DNA of 64,000 nt. Source: Prolixibacteraceae bacterium. GTDB taxonomy: Bacteria > Bacteroidota > Bacteroidia > Bacteroidales > Prolixibacteraceae. The DNA lies in contig JAOARB010000028.1 of assembly GCA_025210775.1 (NCBI GenBank), positions 62,001 to 126,000 of the forward strand, in the 5' to 3' direction. Below the pieces are notes generated by a model, which saw only the letters and a list, made by a program, of their open reading frames with translations, ran no database searches and was not told the DNA's origin. Positions 7,949 to 17,751 of the stretch are shown here, one piece after another; the first letter of the stretch is position 1, and each line of letters starts with the position of its first letter. The position numbers and the translations under genes are program-made.

Positions 7949-8818
7949 ATGATGAAAAATATTCTACTATTATTATTTATTCTGGTTGGTTCGCTACAAG
8001 TATCGGCACAACAAGAGCGACGATTGGTTAGGAAGGGAAACGAAACATTCCTTGAAGCTTTTAAGGATAAAAGAAATCAAGATACTGTCAAATATGCCAA
8101 AGCGGAGACCTTTTATAGAAAAGCACTAGAGAAAGATCCAGAGAACCTTCAATGGAAATCAAATCTAGCTAGTGCTATTTTAAAGCAGAAACATCCTAAG
8201 GAAGCTGCAGAAATCTTTTCTGAAGTAGCAGAAGGGATGACTTCTCCTAAAGATAAAGCAAAAGCATATTATAACTTAGGAAATAGCTATCTAGAAGCGA
8301 AGGAACTAGAAAAAAGCATCGAAGCTTATAAGTCTTCTCTACGAAATGATCCAACGGATCTTAACACAAAATACAACCTGACCTACGCTATTAAGAAAAA
8401 GCAAGAACAGGATCAAAAGAAGAAAGAGCAAGACAAAAAAGACCAAAACAAAGATCAGAATAAGAAGGATCAGAATAAAAAAGATCAAGACAAGAAAGAT
8501 CAAAATAAAAAGGATCAGAATAAGAAAGATCAAGACAAGAAAGACCAAAACAAAAAGGATCAGAATAAAAAAGATCAAGACAAGAAAGATCAAAACAAAA
8601 AGGATCAGAATAAAAAAGATCAAGATAAGAAAGACCAAAACAAAAAGGATCAGAATAAAAAAGGTCAGAATAAGCAAAAAGGAGGTCTTGATAAAGAAAG
8701 AGCCAAGGCAATGTTAAAGGCGATGGAAAACAAAGAAAAGAAAACGCAACAGAAGGTCCGTCAAGCTCAGGTGAAGGCTGCAAAAGCAAAAGCTAGAAGT
8801 ATTGAGAAGAAATGGTAA
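7949..8818 (+). CDS. batC: BatC-type TPR protein with a Lys/Asp/Gln repeat tract
   Basis: The protein has 289 residues. A signal peptide ends around residue 21 (VSAQ). TPR-like helices follow (about 45-150), including AYYNLGNSYLEAKELEKSIE. Then comes a long low-complexity tract (about 150-242) built mostly from the 15-residue unit DQDKKDQNKKDQNKK, and a short Lys-rich coiled C-terminus. The TPR part is what BatC shares across the phylum. The tract is encoded by a 45-nt tandem repeat and is likely to vary in length between strains. Its charge pattern suggests a flexible linker or an ionic binding surface. Confidence 0.9.
   Translation: MMKNILLLLFILVGSLQVSAQQERRLVRKGNETFLEAFKDKRNQDTVKYAKAETFYRKALEKDPENLQWKSNLASAILKQKHPKEAAEIFSEVAEGMTSPKDKAKAYYNLGNSYLEAKELEKSIEAYKSSLRNDPTDLNTKYNLTYAIKKKQEQDQKKKEQDKKDQNKDQNKKDQNKKDQDKKDQNKKDQNKKDQDKKDQNKKDQNKKDQDKKDQNKKDQNKKDQDKKDQNKKDQNKKGQNKQKGGLDKERAKAMLKAMENKEKKTQQKVRQAQVKAAKAKARSIEKKW
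8446..8670 (+). repeat. 45-nt coding tandem repeat in batC
   Basis: About four copies of a 45-nt unit encode DQDKKDQNKKDQNKK. The copies differ mostly at silent positions (aag/aaa, gac/gat), which suggests selection on the protein sequence after expansion. Confidence 0.8.
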
Positions 8819-8873
8819 GGTCTTTCAAAAAGTTATATCTATTTTCGTAGTTGATAATATTAAGAGTTAAAAT

Positions 8874-10664
8874 ATGAGTGCTAAAAAACTATCGTTTTTA
8901 CTGCTACTAATACTTACATCGTGGAAAGTATCTGCTGATAGAGTAAAGGTAGAACTTTCAACAGCCAATGTTGCTCGTGTAGGGCAACAGATACGTTTAG
9001 CTATTGCCACGAATGAAGAAGCAGATAAAGTAAAGCTTCCCAACCTATCCCCTTTAGAGGTATTGATGGGACCGATGACCTCCAGCAGTAGTTCTATACA
9101 AATTATCAATGGTAGATCGTCAAGAAATAATTCATACACCTACACCTATATCGTTAGATCATCTAAAGCGGGGATTTTCACCATACCATCGGTAGATGTG
9201 ATCATTAATGGGAAGACCTATAAAACGCAAACCAAGAAGATCGAGATTATTAAAGGAAATGCAAGTGCAAACACCACCTCTTCAGGTTCGGAGATAGAGA
9301 AAAAAGATCTTTTCGTTAAAGTCTTGCTCTCAAGAACAAAAGTAAAAGAAGGAGAAGCGATTCTAGCTACAACAAAACTCTATACAAGGGTTCCAATATC
9401 AGGAGTATCTAATATAGAGATTCCTAGTTTTACGGGGTTTTATACCAAACCAGTAGAGGATATTCGTCGTTTAACACTAAAACAGGAATCCTATAATGAT
9501 GACATATACAATACCGCTATCTTAAATAAGACGCTTCTTTTTCCACAGAAAAGTGGTAAGATAAAGATTGAACCTGCAAAGATTACCGTTCAAGTACAAC
9601 AACGTATTAGAAGATCGCAAGATTTCTTTGATGATTTCTTCAACTCTACACGTACTGTTAGTGTAGATATCAAGAGTCCAACAAGAGTGATACATGCAAC
9701 GGCACTTCCTGCAGCACCACAAAGTTACTCTGGAGGAGTTGGATCATTTGACATATCAGCGTCTATCTCGGATACAAAAGTAAAAGCCAATGATGCCATT
9801 ACTTTAAAGTTAACGATCAAAGGGAAAGGAAATTTATCTTTGGTTACAGCACCAAAACTAAATTTCCCTAGCGATTTCGAGACTTATGATCCTCAAAATA
9901 AGAGTAGTATCAAGGTTACTTCGAGCGGAGAGGTAGGAAATAAGACACTAGAGTATCTTGTACAACCAAGATTTGCTGGGACATTTACGATCCCATCAGT
10001 AGACTTTTCATATTATGATCCAGCCAAAGGCACTTATATAACCAAAAGCACAAAATCTTTTACGATAGAAGTAGCTCCTGGAGAAGAGAAAGCATTGGCC
10101 GTAAGTAGTAATATGAGCAATGTAAATAAAGAGGTTATTAAGACCGTAGGAGAAGACATACGTTTTATCTCGACAGATAAAGTACGTTTTAAAAAGAACA
10201 ATCAATTCTTTGGAACACCACTGTTTTACCTACTATATGTTTTAGCATTAGCCATATTTGTAATTCTTTACCTTCTTAACTTAAAGAAAATAAGAGAGAG
10301 AGAAGATGTTTGGGGAACGAAAAATAAGAAAGCCAACAAGTTAGCTCTTAGACGATTAAAACAAGCAGCAACGCACTTGAAGCAAAATGAGGATGAGAAG
10401 TTCTATGAAGCAATGCTTGTCGCTTTGATGGGTTATTTAGAGGATAAACTAACGCTTCCTAAATCAGAGTTAACCAAAGATACAATAAAAGAGAAACTAA
10501 CAGCCAAACAGGTTGATAGCCAAGATATCGAAGCCCTATCATCACTGATTGATACTTGTGAGTTCGCACGTTATGCGCCATCACAAGATCACAATATCCA
10601 AGAAGAGGTATATAAAAAGGCTTTGAATATTCTTAGTATTATGGAAAAGACGATCAAAAAATAA
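8874..10664 (+). CDS. batD: BatD-type exported protein
   Basis: This 596-residue protein has a signal peptide (about 1-21, ending VSA), a large extracytoplasmic region of repeated beta-sandwich-like domains (22-430), one transmembrane helix (about 443-467) and a cytoplasmic helical domain with Lys/Glu-rich helices. This matches the BatD (oxygen tolerance protein) family in layout and length. It lies between batC and batE in the same direction and within the expected gene order. It is thought to act in the periplasm together with the membrane-embedded vWA proteins. Confidence 0.92.
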   Translation: MSAKKLSFLLLLILTSWKVSADRVKVELSTANVARVGQQIRLAIATNEEADKVKLPNLSPLEVLMGPMTSSSSSIQIINGRSSRNNSYTYTYIVRSSKAGIFTIPSVDVIINGKTYKTQTKKIEIIKGNASANTTSSGSEIEKKDLFVKVLLSRTKVKEGEAILATTKLYTRVPISGVSNIEIPSFTGFYTKPVEDIRRLTLKQESYNDDIYNTAILNKTLLFPQKSGKIKIEPAKITVQVQQRIRRSQDFFDDFFNSTRTVSVDIKSPTRVIHATALPAAPQSYSGGVGSFDISASISDTKVKANDAITLKLTIKGKGNLSLVTAPKLNFPSDFETYDPQNKSSIKVTSSGEVGNKTLEYLVQPRFAGTFTIPSVDFSYYDPAKGTYITKSTKSFTIEVAPGEEKALAVSSNMSNVNKEVIKTVGEDIRFISTDKVRFKKNNQFFGTPLFYLLYVLALAIFVILYLLNLKKIREREDVWGTKNKKANKLALRRLKQAATHLKQNEDEKFYEAMLVALMGYLEDKLTLPKSELTKDTIKEKLTAKQVDSQDIEALSSLIDTCEFARYAPSQDHNIQEEVYKKALNILSIMEKTIKK

Positions 10665-10676
10665 AAGAGATAGAAG

Positions 10677-11435
10677 ATGAAAAAATTAGTTCTATTTACA
10701 TTATCAATAGTGTTCTCTCTATCGCTATTTGCACAAGATCCTTCTGTTGATTTTGAGCAGGCTAATGATCTATACAAAAAGGGAGAATATACCAAAGCAC
10801 TTCAAACCTATCAAAAGATAAACGAACAAGGTTATGAAGAAGCAGAGCTTTATTTTAATATTGGGAACAGTTATTATAAAGAGTCTAATTTCACGTATGC
10901 CATTCTCTATTATGAGAAAGCATTACGATTAGATCCTCGTAATAAAAATATTCAGTATAACCTGAAGCTAGCCAATCAATATATTGTGGATAAGGTAGAA
11001 CCATTGCCTACCGTATTGGTAGTGCGTGTGAAGAATGCAATCATTACATTCTTTAACTCCTCTCAATGGAGTATGATTAGTATTATGCTTTTCTTCTTCG
11101 GTATGGTTGGATTGGCTTTATTTGTCATCTTTGGGAATAGCAGCGGGAGTAAAAAAGCAGGATTTGCCACTGCCTTCTTTGGTATTCTATTTGCGATACT
11201 CTCCTATTTCTTTGCAGAAGATCAATACAAAGCAGAGACACAACATTTGGATGCCATCATTATTCAGCCAAGTGTAACAGTCAAAGGAGCACCAAGTGAT
11301 ACAGGAACAGAACTATTTATTCTCCATGAAGGAATAAAAGTTCACATTACCGATAGTATTCAAGGTTGGAAGGAAGTTAGAATTCCTGACGGTAATACTG
11401 GATGGGTAGAGAATAAAACCATGGAAAGAATATAA
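10677..11435 (+). CDS. batE: BatE-type TPR and SH3-like membrane protein
   Basis: The protein has 252 residues. A signal peptide (1-20) precedes TPR repeats (about 24-105), two transmembrane helices (about 122-150 and 160-182) and a C-terminal bacterial SH3-like domain (about 195-252) with the pattern GAPSDTGTELFILHEG and GWKEVRIPDGNTGWV. SH3-like domains of this type often bind peptidoglycan or peptides outside the membrane. It is the last gene of the operon and is followed 6 nt later by a strong terminator. The start lies 12 nt after batD. Confidence 0.92.
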   Translation: MKKLVLFTLSIVFSLSLFAQDPSVDFEQANDLYKKGEYTKALQTYQKINEQGYEEAELYFNIGNSYYKESNFTYAILYYEKALRLDPRNKNIQYNLKLANQYIVDKVEPLPTVLVVRVKNAIITFFNSSQWSMISIMLFFFGMVGLALFVIFGNSSGSKKAGFATAFFGILFAILSYFFAEDQYKAETQHLDAIIIQPSVTVKGAPSDTGTELFILHEGIKVHITDSIQGWKEVRIPDGNTGWVENKTMERI

Positions 11436-11441
11436 GATTCA

Positions 11442-11479
11442 AAAGAGTGATACTACAATAGAGTATCACTCTTTTTTTT
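11442..11479 (+). terminator. Terminator of the bat operon
   Basis: A 13-bp stem (AAAGAGTGATACT / AGTATCACTCTTT) with a 7-nt loop is followed by an unbroken T-run. It ends the unit that starts at moxR. Confidence 0.9.
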
Positions 11480-11698
11480 ATGAATTCAATTTTTACAAAA
11501 AAAAGATAAAAAATATAACTGAAGTCTATTTACAAATCACCCCCATTCATTAAGGTCAATTAACGTTTTGATTCATTCATCACAATTTTATTTGCATTTT
11601 ATTACATTCTTTCTTGTAACTAAATGATTAATTAAACGTCTTAAGGTTATAGTGAGATAAATATTCAATTTATTTAACCTTAACAATAATCATTTCAC

Positions 11699-13717
11699 AT
11701 GAAAAATAATCGTATTAAGAATCTTTTCTTGGGCGCGATAATTAGTTGTATGGCTCCAGGTTTTGTAACAGCACAAGACATGAACAAAGAAAAGAAACAA
11801 CCAGGTGATTCAAGTTTACCTTCTACATCTGCACAACTAGAGGAATTGATGTCTTATGAAAAAAGTTCATATAAGTATCAAGTAAGTGATTATTTTGCAA
11901 AACCTAAAGTTAGTAGTTTGCAATTCTCTCCTAATGGCAAGTATTTTTCTTATCAAGAGAAAGATGAAAATGGCAAACGTCACGTCTATGTTAAAGATCT
12001 TAAGACAGGAAAAGTAACTAAGGTTCTAGAAGAAGGGAAAGAACTTATTAGAGGATATGGTTGGATTAACGACCATAGACTTATCTATGTACAAGATCAG
12101 GGAGGAAACGAGAACTATCAATTGTATGCTGTTGATTTGGATGGTAAAAATCAAAAAGCATTAACTCCTTTTGAAGGGGTTAGAGTTTCTATTCTAAATA
12201 ACCTAAAAGAACAACCAAACCATATCATCGTAAGTATGAACAAAGACAATCCACAAGTCTTTGAACCTTACAACCTAAATGTTGTAACAGGAGATTTGGT
12301 TAAGCTTTATGAAAATAAAGATCCACAGAAACCTGTAATGGGCTACGATTTTGATAAAGATGGCGTGTTACGTGCCATTACAAGACAGGTAGACGGAACA
12401 GATTATGAGCTATTATATAGACCTTCACAATTGGCTGATTTTAAAGTAATAGTAAAAACAGATTGGACACAAGATTTCCATATCATTGGTTTTGATTATA
12501 GTAAGAAAGATTCTCATCTGGCTTACGTAAAATCTAATCTTGGAAGAGACAAAAGTGCCATTATGCTTTACGATCTTGAAAAAAACAAGGCTGTAAAAGT
12601 GATGTACGAAGATGATACTTTCGATGTAGGTGGTATGTCTCGTTCACGCAAACGTAACTATGAGATTGATTATTTCTATATGAATGGAGAGAAATCGAAA
12701 CTTACTCCTGTTAGTAGAAAATTCAAAAAACTTCATAAGAAATTTACCGCTAAATTTGGGGATAAAGAATTCTCTATCACTGATGTAACAGACGAAGAAG
12801 ATAAGATGTTGATTATCGTTCATAGCGATAAACTATATGGAACTTACTATTCTTACGACGTTAAAAAAGATAAGTTTGAAAAACTTCTTGATCTAATGCC
12901 TCAGCTAAAAGAGGAAGATATGGCAACAATGTTACCAATTAACTTTAAATCAAGAGATGGCTTTACAGTTTACGGATATCTTACATTACCAAAAGTAGCA
13001 GAAAAAGGTCAAAAAGTACCACTTATTGTAAACCCTCACGGAGGTCCTTATGGAGTAAGAGATTCTTGGGGATTCAATCCTGAGACTCAATTATTTGCTA
13101 GTCGTGGATATGCTACCCTACAAGTGAACTATAGAGGTTCTGGAGGATATGGTAAAGAGTTCTATCTAGCAGGAAGCAAACAAATAGGTAGAAACATGCT
13201 TAATGACCTAGAAGATGGCGTAGCTTATGTTATCAAAGAGGGATGGGTAGAAAAAGATAAAGTAGCAATCTATGGAGCTAGTTATGGTGGACTTGCAACT
13301 CTTGGTAGTTTGATAAAAACACCAGATCTATATCGTTGTGGTATTGATTATGTTGGAGTATCTAACTTGTTTACATTTGTTGAATCCTTCCCTGCTTATT
13401 GGAAACCATTCATGAAGCAGTTCTATCAACAATGGTATGATCCAGAAAATCCAGAAGAGAAAGAGATTATGAAGCAAGTTTCTCCAGCATTAAATGCAGA
13501 ACAAATTACAAAGCCTTTATTTGTTGTACAAGGAGCAAACGATCCACGTGTTAACATTAACGAATCAGATCAAATTGTTAAGACATTAAGAGCAAAAGGA
13601 GAAGATATTCCTTATATGGTAAAATATAATGAAGGTCATGGATTTGGACACGAAGACAATCGTATTGAACTATACAAATGTATGATGGGCTTCTTTGCTA
13701 AGAATCTTAAGAAATAA
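11699..13717 (+). CDS. S9-family prolyl oligopeptidase-type peptidase
   Basis: This 672-residue exported serine peptidase has a signal peptide (about 1-26), a beta-propeller region (about 55-400) and a C-terminal alpha/beta-hydrolase domain. The catalytic triad can be read directly: Ser528 in YGASYGG, Asp615 in GANDPRVN and His647 in EGHGFGHED. The layout fits the S9 dipeptidyl-/acylaminoacyl-peptidase branch, which takes short peptides from extracellular protein breakdown. It stands alone between two terminators. Exact cleavage preference cannot be read from sequence alone. Confidence 0.95.
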   Translation: MKNNRIKNLFLGAIISCMAPGFVTAQDMNKEKKQPGDSSLPSTSAQLEELMSYEKSSYKYQVSDYFAKPKVSSLQFSPNGKYFSYQEKDENGKRHVYVKDLKTGKVTKVLEEGKELIRGYGWINDHRLIYVQDQGGNENYQLYAVDLDGKNQKALTPFEGVRVSILNNLKEQPNHIIVSMNKDNPQVFEPYNLNVVTGDLVKLYENKDPQKPVMGYDFDKDGVLRAITRQVDGTDYELLYRPSQLADFKVIVKTDWTQDFHIIGFDYSKKDSHLAYVKSNLGRDKSAIMLYDLEKNKAVKVMYEDDTFDVGGMSRSRKRNYEIDYFYMNGEKSKLTPVSRKFKKLHKKFTAKFGDKEFSITDVTDEEDKMLIIVHSDKLYGTYYSYDVKKDKFEKLLDLMPQLKEEDMATMLPINFKSRDGFTVYGYLTLPKVAEKGQKVPLIVNPHGGPYGVRDSWGFNPETQLFASRGYATLQVNYRGSGGYGKEFYLAGSKQIGRNMLNDLEDGVAYVIKEGWVEKDKVAIYGASYGGLATLGSLIKTPDLYRCGIDYVGVSNLFTFVESFPAYWKPFMKQFYQQWYDPENPEEKEIMKQVSPALNAEQITKPLFVVQGANDPRVNINESDQIVKTLRAKGEDIPYMVKYNEGHGFGHEDNRIELYKCMMGFFAKNLKK

Positions 13718-13744
13718 TAAATAATCACACACATTTCAGAAAAG

Positions 13745-13777
13745 GACTCAATCGTTATAGATTGGGTCTTTTTTTTA
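13745..13777 (+). terminator. Terminator of the S9 peptidase gene
   Basis: GACTCAATC pairs with GATTGGGTC (one G-U pair) around a 6-nt loop and is followed by a run of nine T residues. Confidence 0.88.
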
Positions 13778-14111
13778 TCTCTTCTTATAGCCACTTATTA
13801 ATGATATCATAGTATTGATACAACTCCCAAGCAAGTCTAACTATCGTTCAAATTCGCCTATATTAAATTATTTTTTTTGCCTAGAACACTCCTTTTAATT
13901 TAAGATCTATCCTCTTCTATTTTCTTCAGAAAGTTGATCAATATGTCTATTTTTGAACTACAATTAAACCTGTGTTGACATTTTGGGACCAAATTGTTCA
14001 ACTTTATATATCACAATATTTTTATTCCCAATAGCTTCAACTGAATGGGACACGTTCGATTAATATTAGAACGATATAGCATACAGTAAACAAAAGTAAA
14101 ATTCTATTTTC
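13778..14111. other. AT-rich intergenic region before the AraC gene
   Basis: This 334-nt stretch has no supportable gene and no clear promoter match. It presumably holds the promoter of the AraC regulator. Confidence 0.4.
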
Positions 14112-14942
14112 ATGATGAAAATAAGAATTCGAATTATCATGATCGACAAAAAGAATAAACTACATCCTAAAGAGTACTTCCGTATAGCTCCTTTTAAAAA
14201 ACATATACAGAAGACAAGACCTCATATCCATCATGGGTACCTAGAGATTGTATATCTCTTTAAGGGAACAGGATCACATATTATTGATGATCAAAGTTAT
14301 TCTATGGATAAACCATGTATCTCTATTATAAAAAATGGTCAAGTGCATCATTGGGATCTATCAACAGAGGCTGATGGTTATGTGATATTAATACAAAAGG
14401 ATTTTTTTCCACAATGTAATGATGCGGAATTGGAAGAGTTGGCAGAGAAATTGTCTAGATATGACTATATTGAGATCAAAGAGCCACAGTCAGTAACATC
14501 TCTTTATACAGTTCTAAACAATGAATATCCAACGAATAACCACATATTACTTCATAGTCTATTAAAAGCAATATTCTCAAAAACAGTTGAACATGTCTCA
14601 TTGCCTCAACCAATAAAGAAACATCAAAACGACTATAAGACATTTTTTAATCTGATAGATAATCATGTAGAGAAAGAGAGAACAGTAAGTTATTATGCAA
14701 CTCTGATGCATACAACCCCACAAAATCTAAATTCAATATGTAAGAAATGTGTAGGATTGTCTGCATCTCGTATCATAGCTGATGTAATCATCAAACGCTC
14801 CAAAAGACTTCTTAAATACAGTTCACTATCCGTAAATGAGATATCTTATCAGATGAACTTTAAAGATCCGTCTCATTTTGTTAAGTTCTTTAAACGAATT
14901 ACACAGCAAACTCCCAATGGGTATAGGAAAATGAATGAATAG
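14112..14942 (+). CDS. AraC-family regulator with N-terminal cupin sensor
   Basis: This 276-residue protein has an N-terminal cupin-like domain (about 20-100, with HIHHGYLEIVYLFKG) and a C-terminal AraC helix-turn-helix pair (about 180-276, ending HFVKFFKRITQQTPNGYRK). It is likely a transcription activator. The start is uncertain: an in-frame ATG at 14139 gives a more typical N-terminus. It lies 111 nt upstream of an outer-membrane receptor gene in the same direction and probably controls it; the ligand is unknown. Confidence 0.9.
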   Translation: MMKIRIRIIMIDKKNKLHPKEYFRIAPFKKHIQKTRPHIHHGYLEIVYLFKGTGSHIIDDQSYSMDKPCISIIKNGQVHHWDLSTEADGYVILIQKDFFPQCNDAELEELAEKLSRYDYIEIKEPQSVTSLYTVLNNEYPTNNHILLHSLLKAIFSKTVEHVSLPQPIKKHQNDYKTFFNLIDNHVEKERTVSYYATLMHTTPQNLNSICKKCVGLSASRIIADVIIKRSKRLLKYSSLSVNEISYQMNFKDPSHFVKFFKRITQQTPNGYRKMNE

Positions 14943-15053
14943 TACCATTACTTTTTCATTTGTACCAAAGAATAATAGTTGTGTTTAATTCTTTTGTCTT
15001 AAGAATCTTAATGCCTACAAGAATGTAGACAAAGAAAAAACTAATAAGACAAA

Positions 15054-17585
15054 ATGAAAAGGAAACACCAACTATTCGTTTTGATGATATTTATAACATC
15101 ATCATTATTTGCACAAAAAGGGATTAAAGGTATTGTCAAAGATGGCAATAATGGGGAGACATTGCCATATGTAACAGTACAGGTTCTAAATCAGAACAAT
15201 AAAAATATAGAAGGGGTATTTACCAATAACAAAGGAGAATACCAGACCAAGCTAAGCAAAGGAACCTACCATCTTGTATATAGCTATATTGGATATAAAA
15301 ATGATACACTAAAAAATATCCAGTTATCAACAAACCAAGGGTGGTATACAATACCAACAAAGAGATTATATGCAGCAACACATCAAATCGGAGATGTTCA
15401 AATTGTAGGGAAACAAAATAGTGTCAGGAGTACTCTTGAGAAGAAAAGCTATAATGTAAAGGATTTTGAGACAGCCAAAGGAGGTACGGCCATTGATATT
15501 TTAAATAAGATGCCTTCTATAGACATGGATGCAAATGGTAACATTAGTGTTAGAGGAACCCAAGATTTTATGGTATATATCGATGGAAAACCGACACAAA
15601 TGGAAGCCTCAGTTCTTTTAGGACAGATTGCAGGAGATGCTATTAAATCGATAGATGTTATAACCATCCCTACGGCAAAATATGATGCGCAAGGGAAAGG
15701 TGGAATCATAAATATTGAAACAAAGAAAGGTCATCAAGAGGGGCTTTCTATATCTACTAATGCACTTCTAGGTGGTGCCCCTTGGAGTAATATCACAGAT
15801 AAATATAGTGGTTATAAACTCAATGATCTTCGTTATGGGGGAGGCCTACATGCATCCTATACTAAAGAAAAGATATCTCTATATGGAGGATTTTTTTACA
15901 ACAAGAAAAACGTCAATGGGAAAAGATCTGGAGATGCTAGATTGTTGCAAAAAGACGGATCCTATTATCATATGGTTGCACAAGGAGAAAGACCAGAGTG
16001 GTACGAATATTATACAGGACAACTAGGTGCTGATTATCGTCTTTCAGAAAATACAACCCTATCTGCTTCCTATTTCTACGGAAATAGAAATGATGGAAGA
16101 TCAGCATTTTATGTATATGACACCTTTTATGCTGATCAGAATAAAGAAGCATTGCCATCTGTAGACAAGAATGAGAAGTGGATCTATAACCCCAACACAG
16201 ACAATCGTGATGGAACATTTCATTCTTCTGATCTACATCTGACCCATCAATTTCAGGATGATAGTAAATTGAATATCAATTTTCTTTATGAATATTCTGC
16301 ATTAAATAGAGAGTTGGACAATCGAAACTATGATTTCGACAAAAAGAATGATCAAGTAGATTCTAAAACAGATCATTACAAACAGACAGATAGCACCCCT
16401 CTTCATGCCTATCGTATGAGTATAGATTATGAAAAGATATTCGATAACAAGAATCAATTAACTGTTGGATTTCAACCTCAGAGAATGAGTATTGCAGGAG
16501 ATTTCAGTTATGACACCCTAAATGTTGTATCACAAAAATGGGGAGACTATCGATCACTAGAGAATGGGGTGGATATGAACCGTGATATCTATGCCTTCTA
16601 TGGAGACTATAGAGGAAATGTTGGAGAGCTAGATTATGTGGTAGGATTACGTATGGAGTACACAGATCAAAAGATGCAGATAGATAATCCTGATTATTTT
16701 AATATCTTCGACAGAATTCCATCTTCAGAATATAAGGTTAAACAACTTGATTGGTTTCCATCACTTCATATAGGATACAATATCACCTCTTCAAATACCA
16801 TATCTGCTTCTGCTAGTCGTCGAATTAATCGTCCTGCATTAAAGAATATGGCCCCATTTCTATATCGTAGACATTATGAAGTATACGTTGTAGGTGATCC
16901 TACTTTAGAACCTGAATATCTGACCAATATAGTGCTCCAATATGGATGGAAGAATAAAAGCACCTCTTTTAATATTACAGGTTTCTATAGAGGTACCGAC
17001 AATGCAGTATTCCGAGTAAACACGATATACGATAAGGAAAATGTACTGATACGAAGCTATACCAATTCAGGAAACACAGAGTCTATTGGAGCTGAGCTAA
17101 ACAGTACTATTAAGATCGGAAAGACAGCGGACTTGTTTCTAGGAGGATCGATATACAACTACAAAATCAAGGGTGATATCTTTGGTTACAAAGAGAATAA
17201 CCAAAGCACCAATTGGAGTTTAAAAGGCAATCTTAATCTAAATATTCTACCTTCGCTTAAATGGAGTAGTGATTTTAATGTCAAATCTGCGACTGTAACA
17301 GCACAAGGAGAAAATGAACTTTTTTATCAAGCAAATACCGCTTTAACTTATGATTGTTCTAAAGTGAAAGGACTAGATTTGTCTTTAAGAGTATTAGACA
17401 TATTTAGTTCAAATATCACTGGTTTAAATACTCGTGCATACGATATGTCTGGGAAACAGATCTTTTATCAAGATACAGAATATACCAGAAACGGGCCTAT
17501 TATCGAGGTAAGAATGTCTTATAGATTAAATAAACTTCTCTCTAAAAACAAAAAAGAAAGCACTTTTGGTCAAAAACAATTCTAA
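15054..17585 (+). CDS. TonB-dependent-receptor-like outer membrane beta-barrel protein
   Basis: The protein has 843 residues. A signal peptide (1-20) precedes a CarboxypepD_reg-like domain (about 22-105: GIKGIVKDGNNGETLPYVTVQV), a plug-like domain (about 120-225, with VYIDGKPTQMEA and GKGGIINIETKKG) and a long beta-barrel rich in aromatic residues. It belongs to the outer-membrane beta-barrel family related to TonB receptors but has no SusD partner. The substrate is not predictable. The AraC gene just upstream is its probable regulator. It ends facing the DUF5686 gene across a shared terminator. Confidence 0.9.
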   Translation: MKRKHQLFVLMIFITSSLFAQKGIKGIVKDGNNGETLPYVTVQVLNQNNKNIEGVFTNNKGEYQTKLSKGTYHLVYSYIGYKNDTLKNIQLSTNQGWYTIPTKRLYAATHQIGDVQIVGKQNSVRSTLEKKSYNVKDFETAKGGTAIDILNKMPSIDMDANGNISVRGTQDFMVYIDGKPTQMEASVLLGQIAGDAIKSIDVITIPTAKYDAQGKGGIINIETKKGHQEGLSISTNALLGGAPWSNITDKYSGYKLNDLRYGGGLHASYTKEKISLYGGFFYNKKNVNGKRSGDARLLQKDGSYYHMVAQGERPEWYEYYTGQLGADYRLSENTTLSASYFYGNRNDGRSAFYVYDTFYADQNKEALPSVDKNEKWIYNPNTDNRDGTFHSSDLHLTHQFQDDSKLNINFLYEYSALNRELDNRNYDFDKKNDQVDSKTDHYKQTDSTPLHAYRMSIDYEKIFDNKNQLTVGFQPQRMSIAGDFSYDTLNVVSQKWGDYRSLENGVDMNRDIYAFYGDYRGNVGELDYVVGLRMEYTDQKMQIDNPDYFNIFDRIPSSEYKVKQLDWFPSLHIGYNITSSNTISASASRRINRPALKNMAPFLYRRHYEVYVVGDPTLEPEYLTNIVLQYGWKNKSTSFNITGFYRGTDNAVFRVNTIYDKENVLIRSYTNSGNTESIGAELNSTIKIGKTADLFLGGSIYNYKIKGDIFGYKENNQSTNWSLKGNLNLNILPSLKWSSDFNVKSATVTAQGENELFYQANTALTYDCSKVKGLDLSLRVLDIFSSNITGLNTRAYDMSGKQIFYQDTEYTRNGPIIEVRMSYRLNKLLSKNKKESTFGQKQF

Positions 17586-17698
17586 TGTCTTATCCAAGAA
17601 ATACATTGTACGTTTTTAAAGATGCATTGACATTCCTATTTCTTAATCAACTATTGGATCTTTTAAAGAAGAAATAAGAATTATCATTAAATACCAAT

Positions 17699-17722
17699 AA
17701 AGGGAGCCAATAGGCTCCCTTT
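17699..17722. terminator. Bidirectional terminator between convergent genes
   Basis: A perfect 10-bp stem (AAAGGGAGCC / GGCTCCCTTT) with an AATA loop lies between the receptor gene and the DUF5686 gene. The A/T ends let it work on both strands. Confidence 0.85.
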
Positions 17723-17751
17723 ATTAGTATTAAGAAAAGGTAGTATTGGAA

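Noticed and set aside
8339-8789. Long minus-strand ORFs opposite batC
   Set aside because: They are shadows created by the 45-nt coding repeat, rich in Leu/Ile/Phe or Ser/Asp/Leu from the reverse frame.
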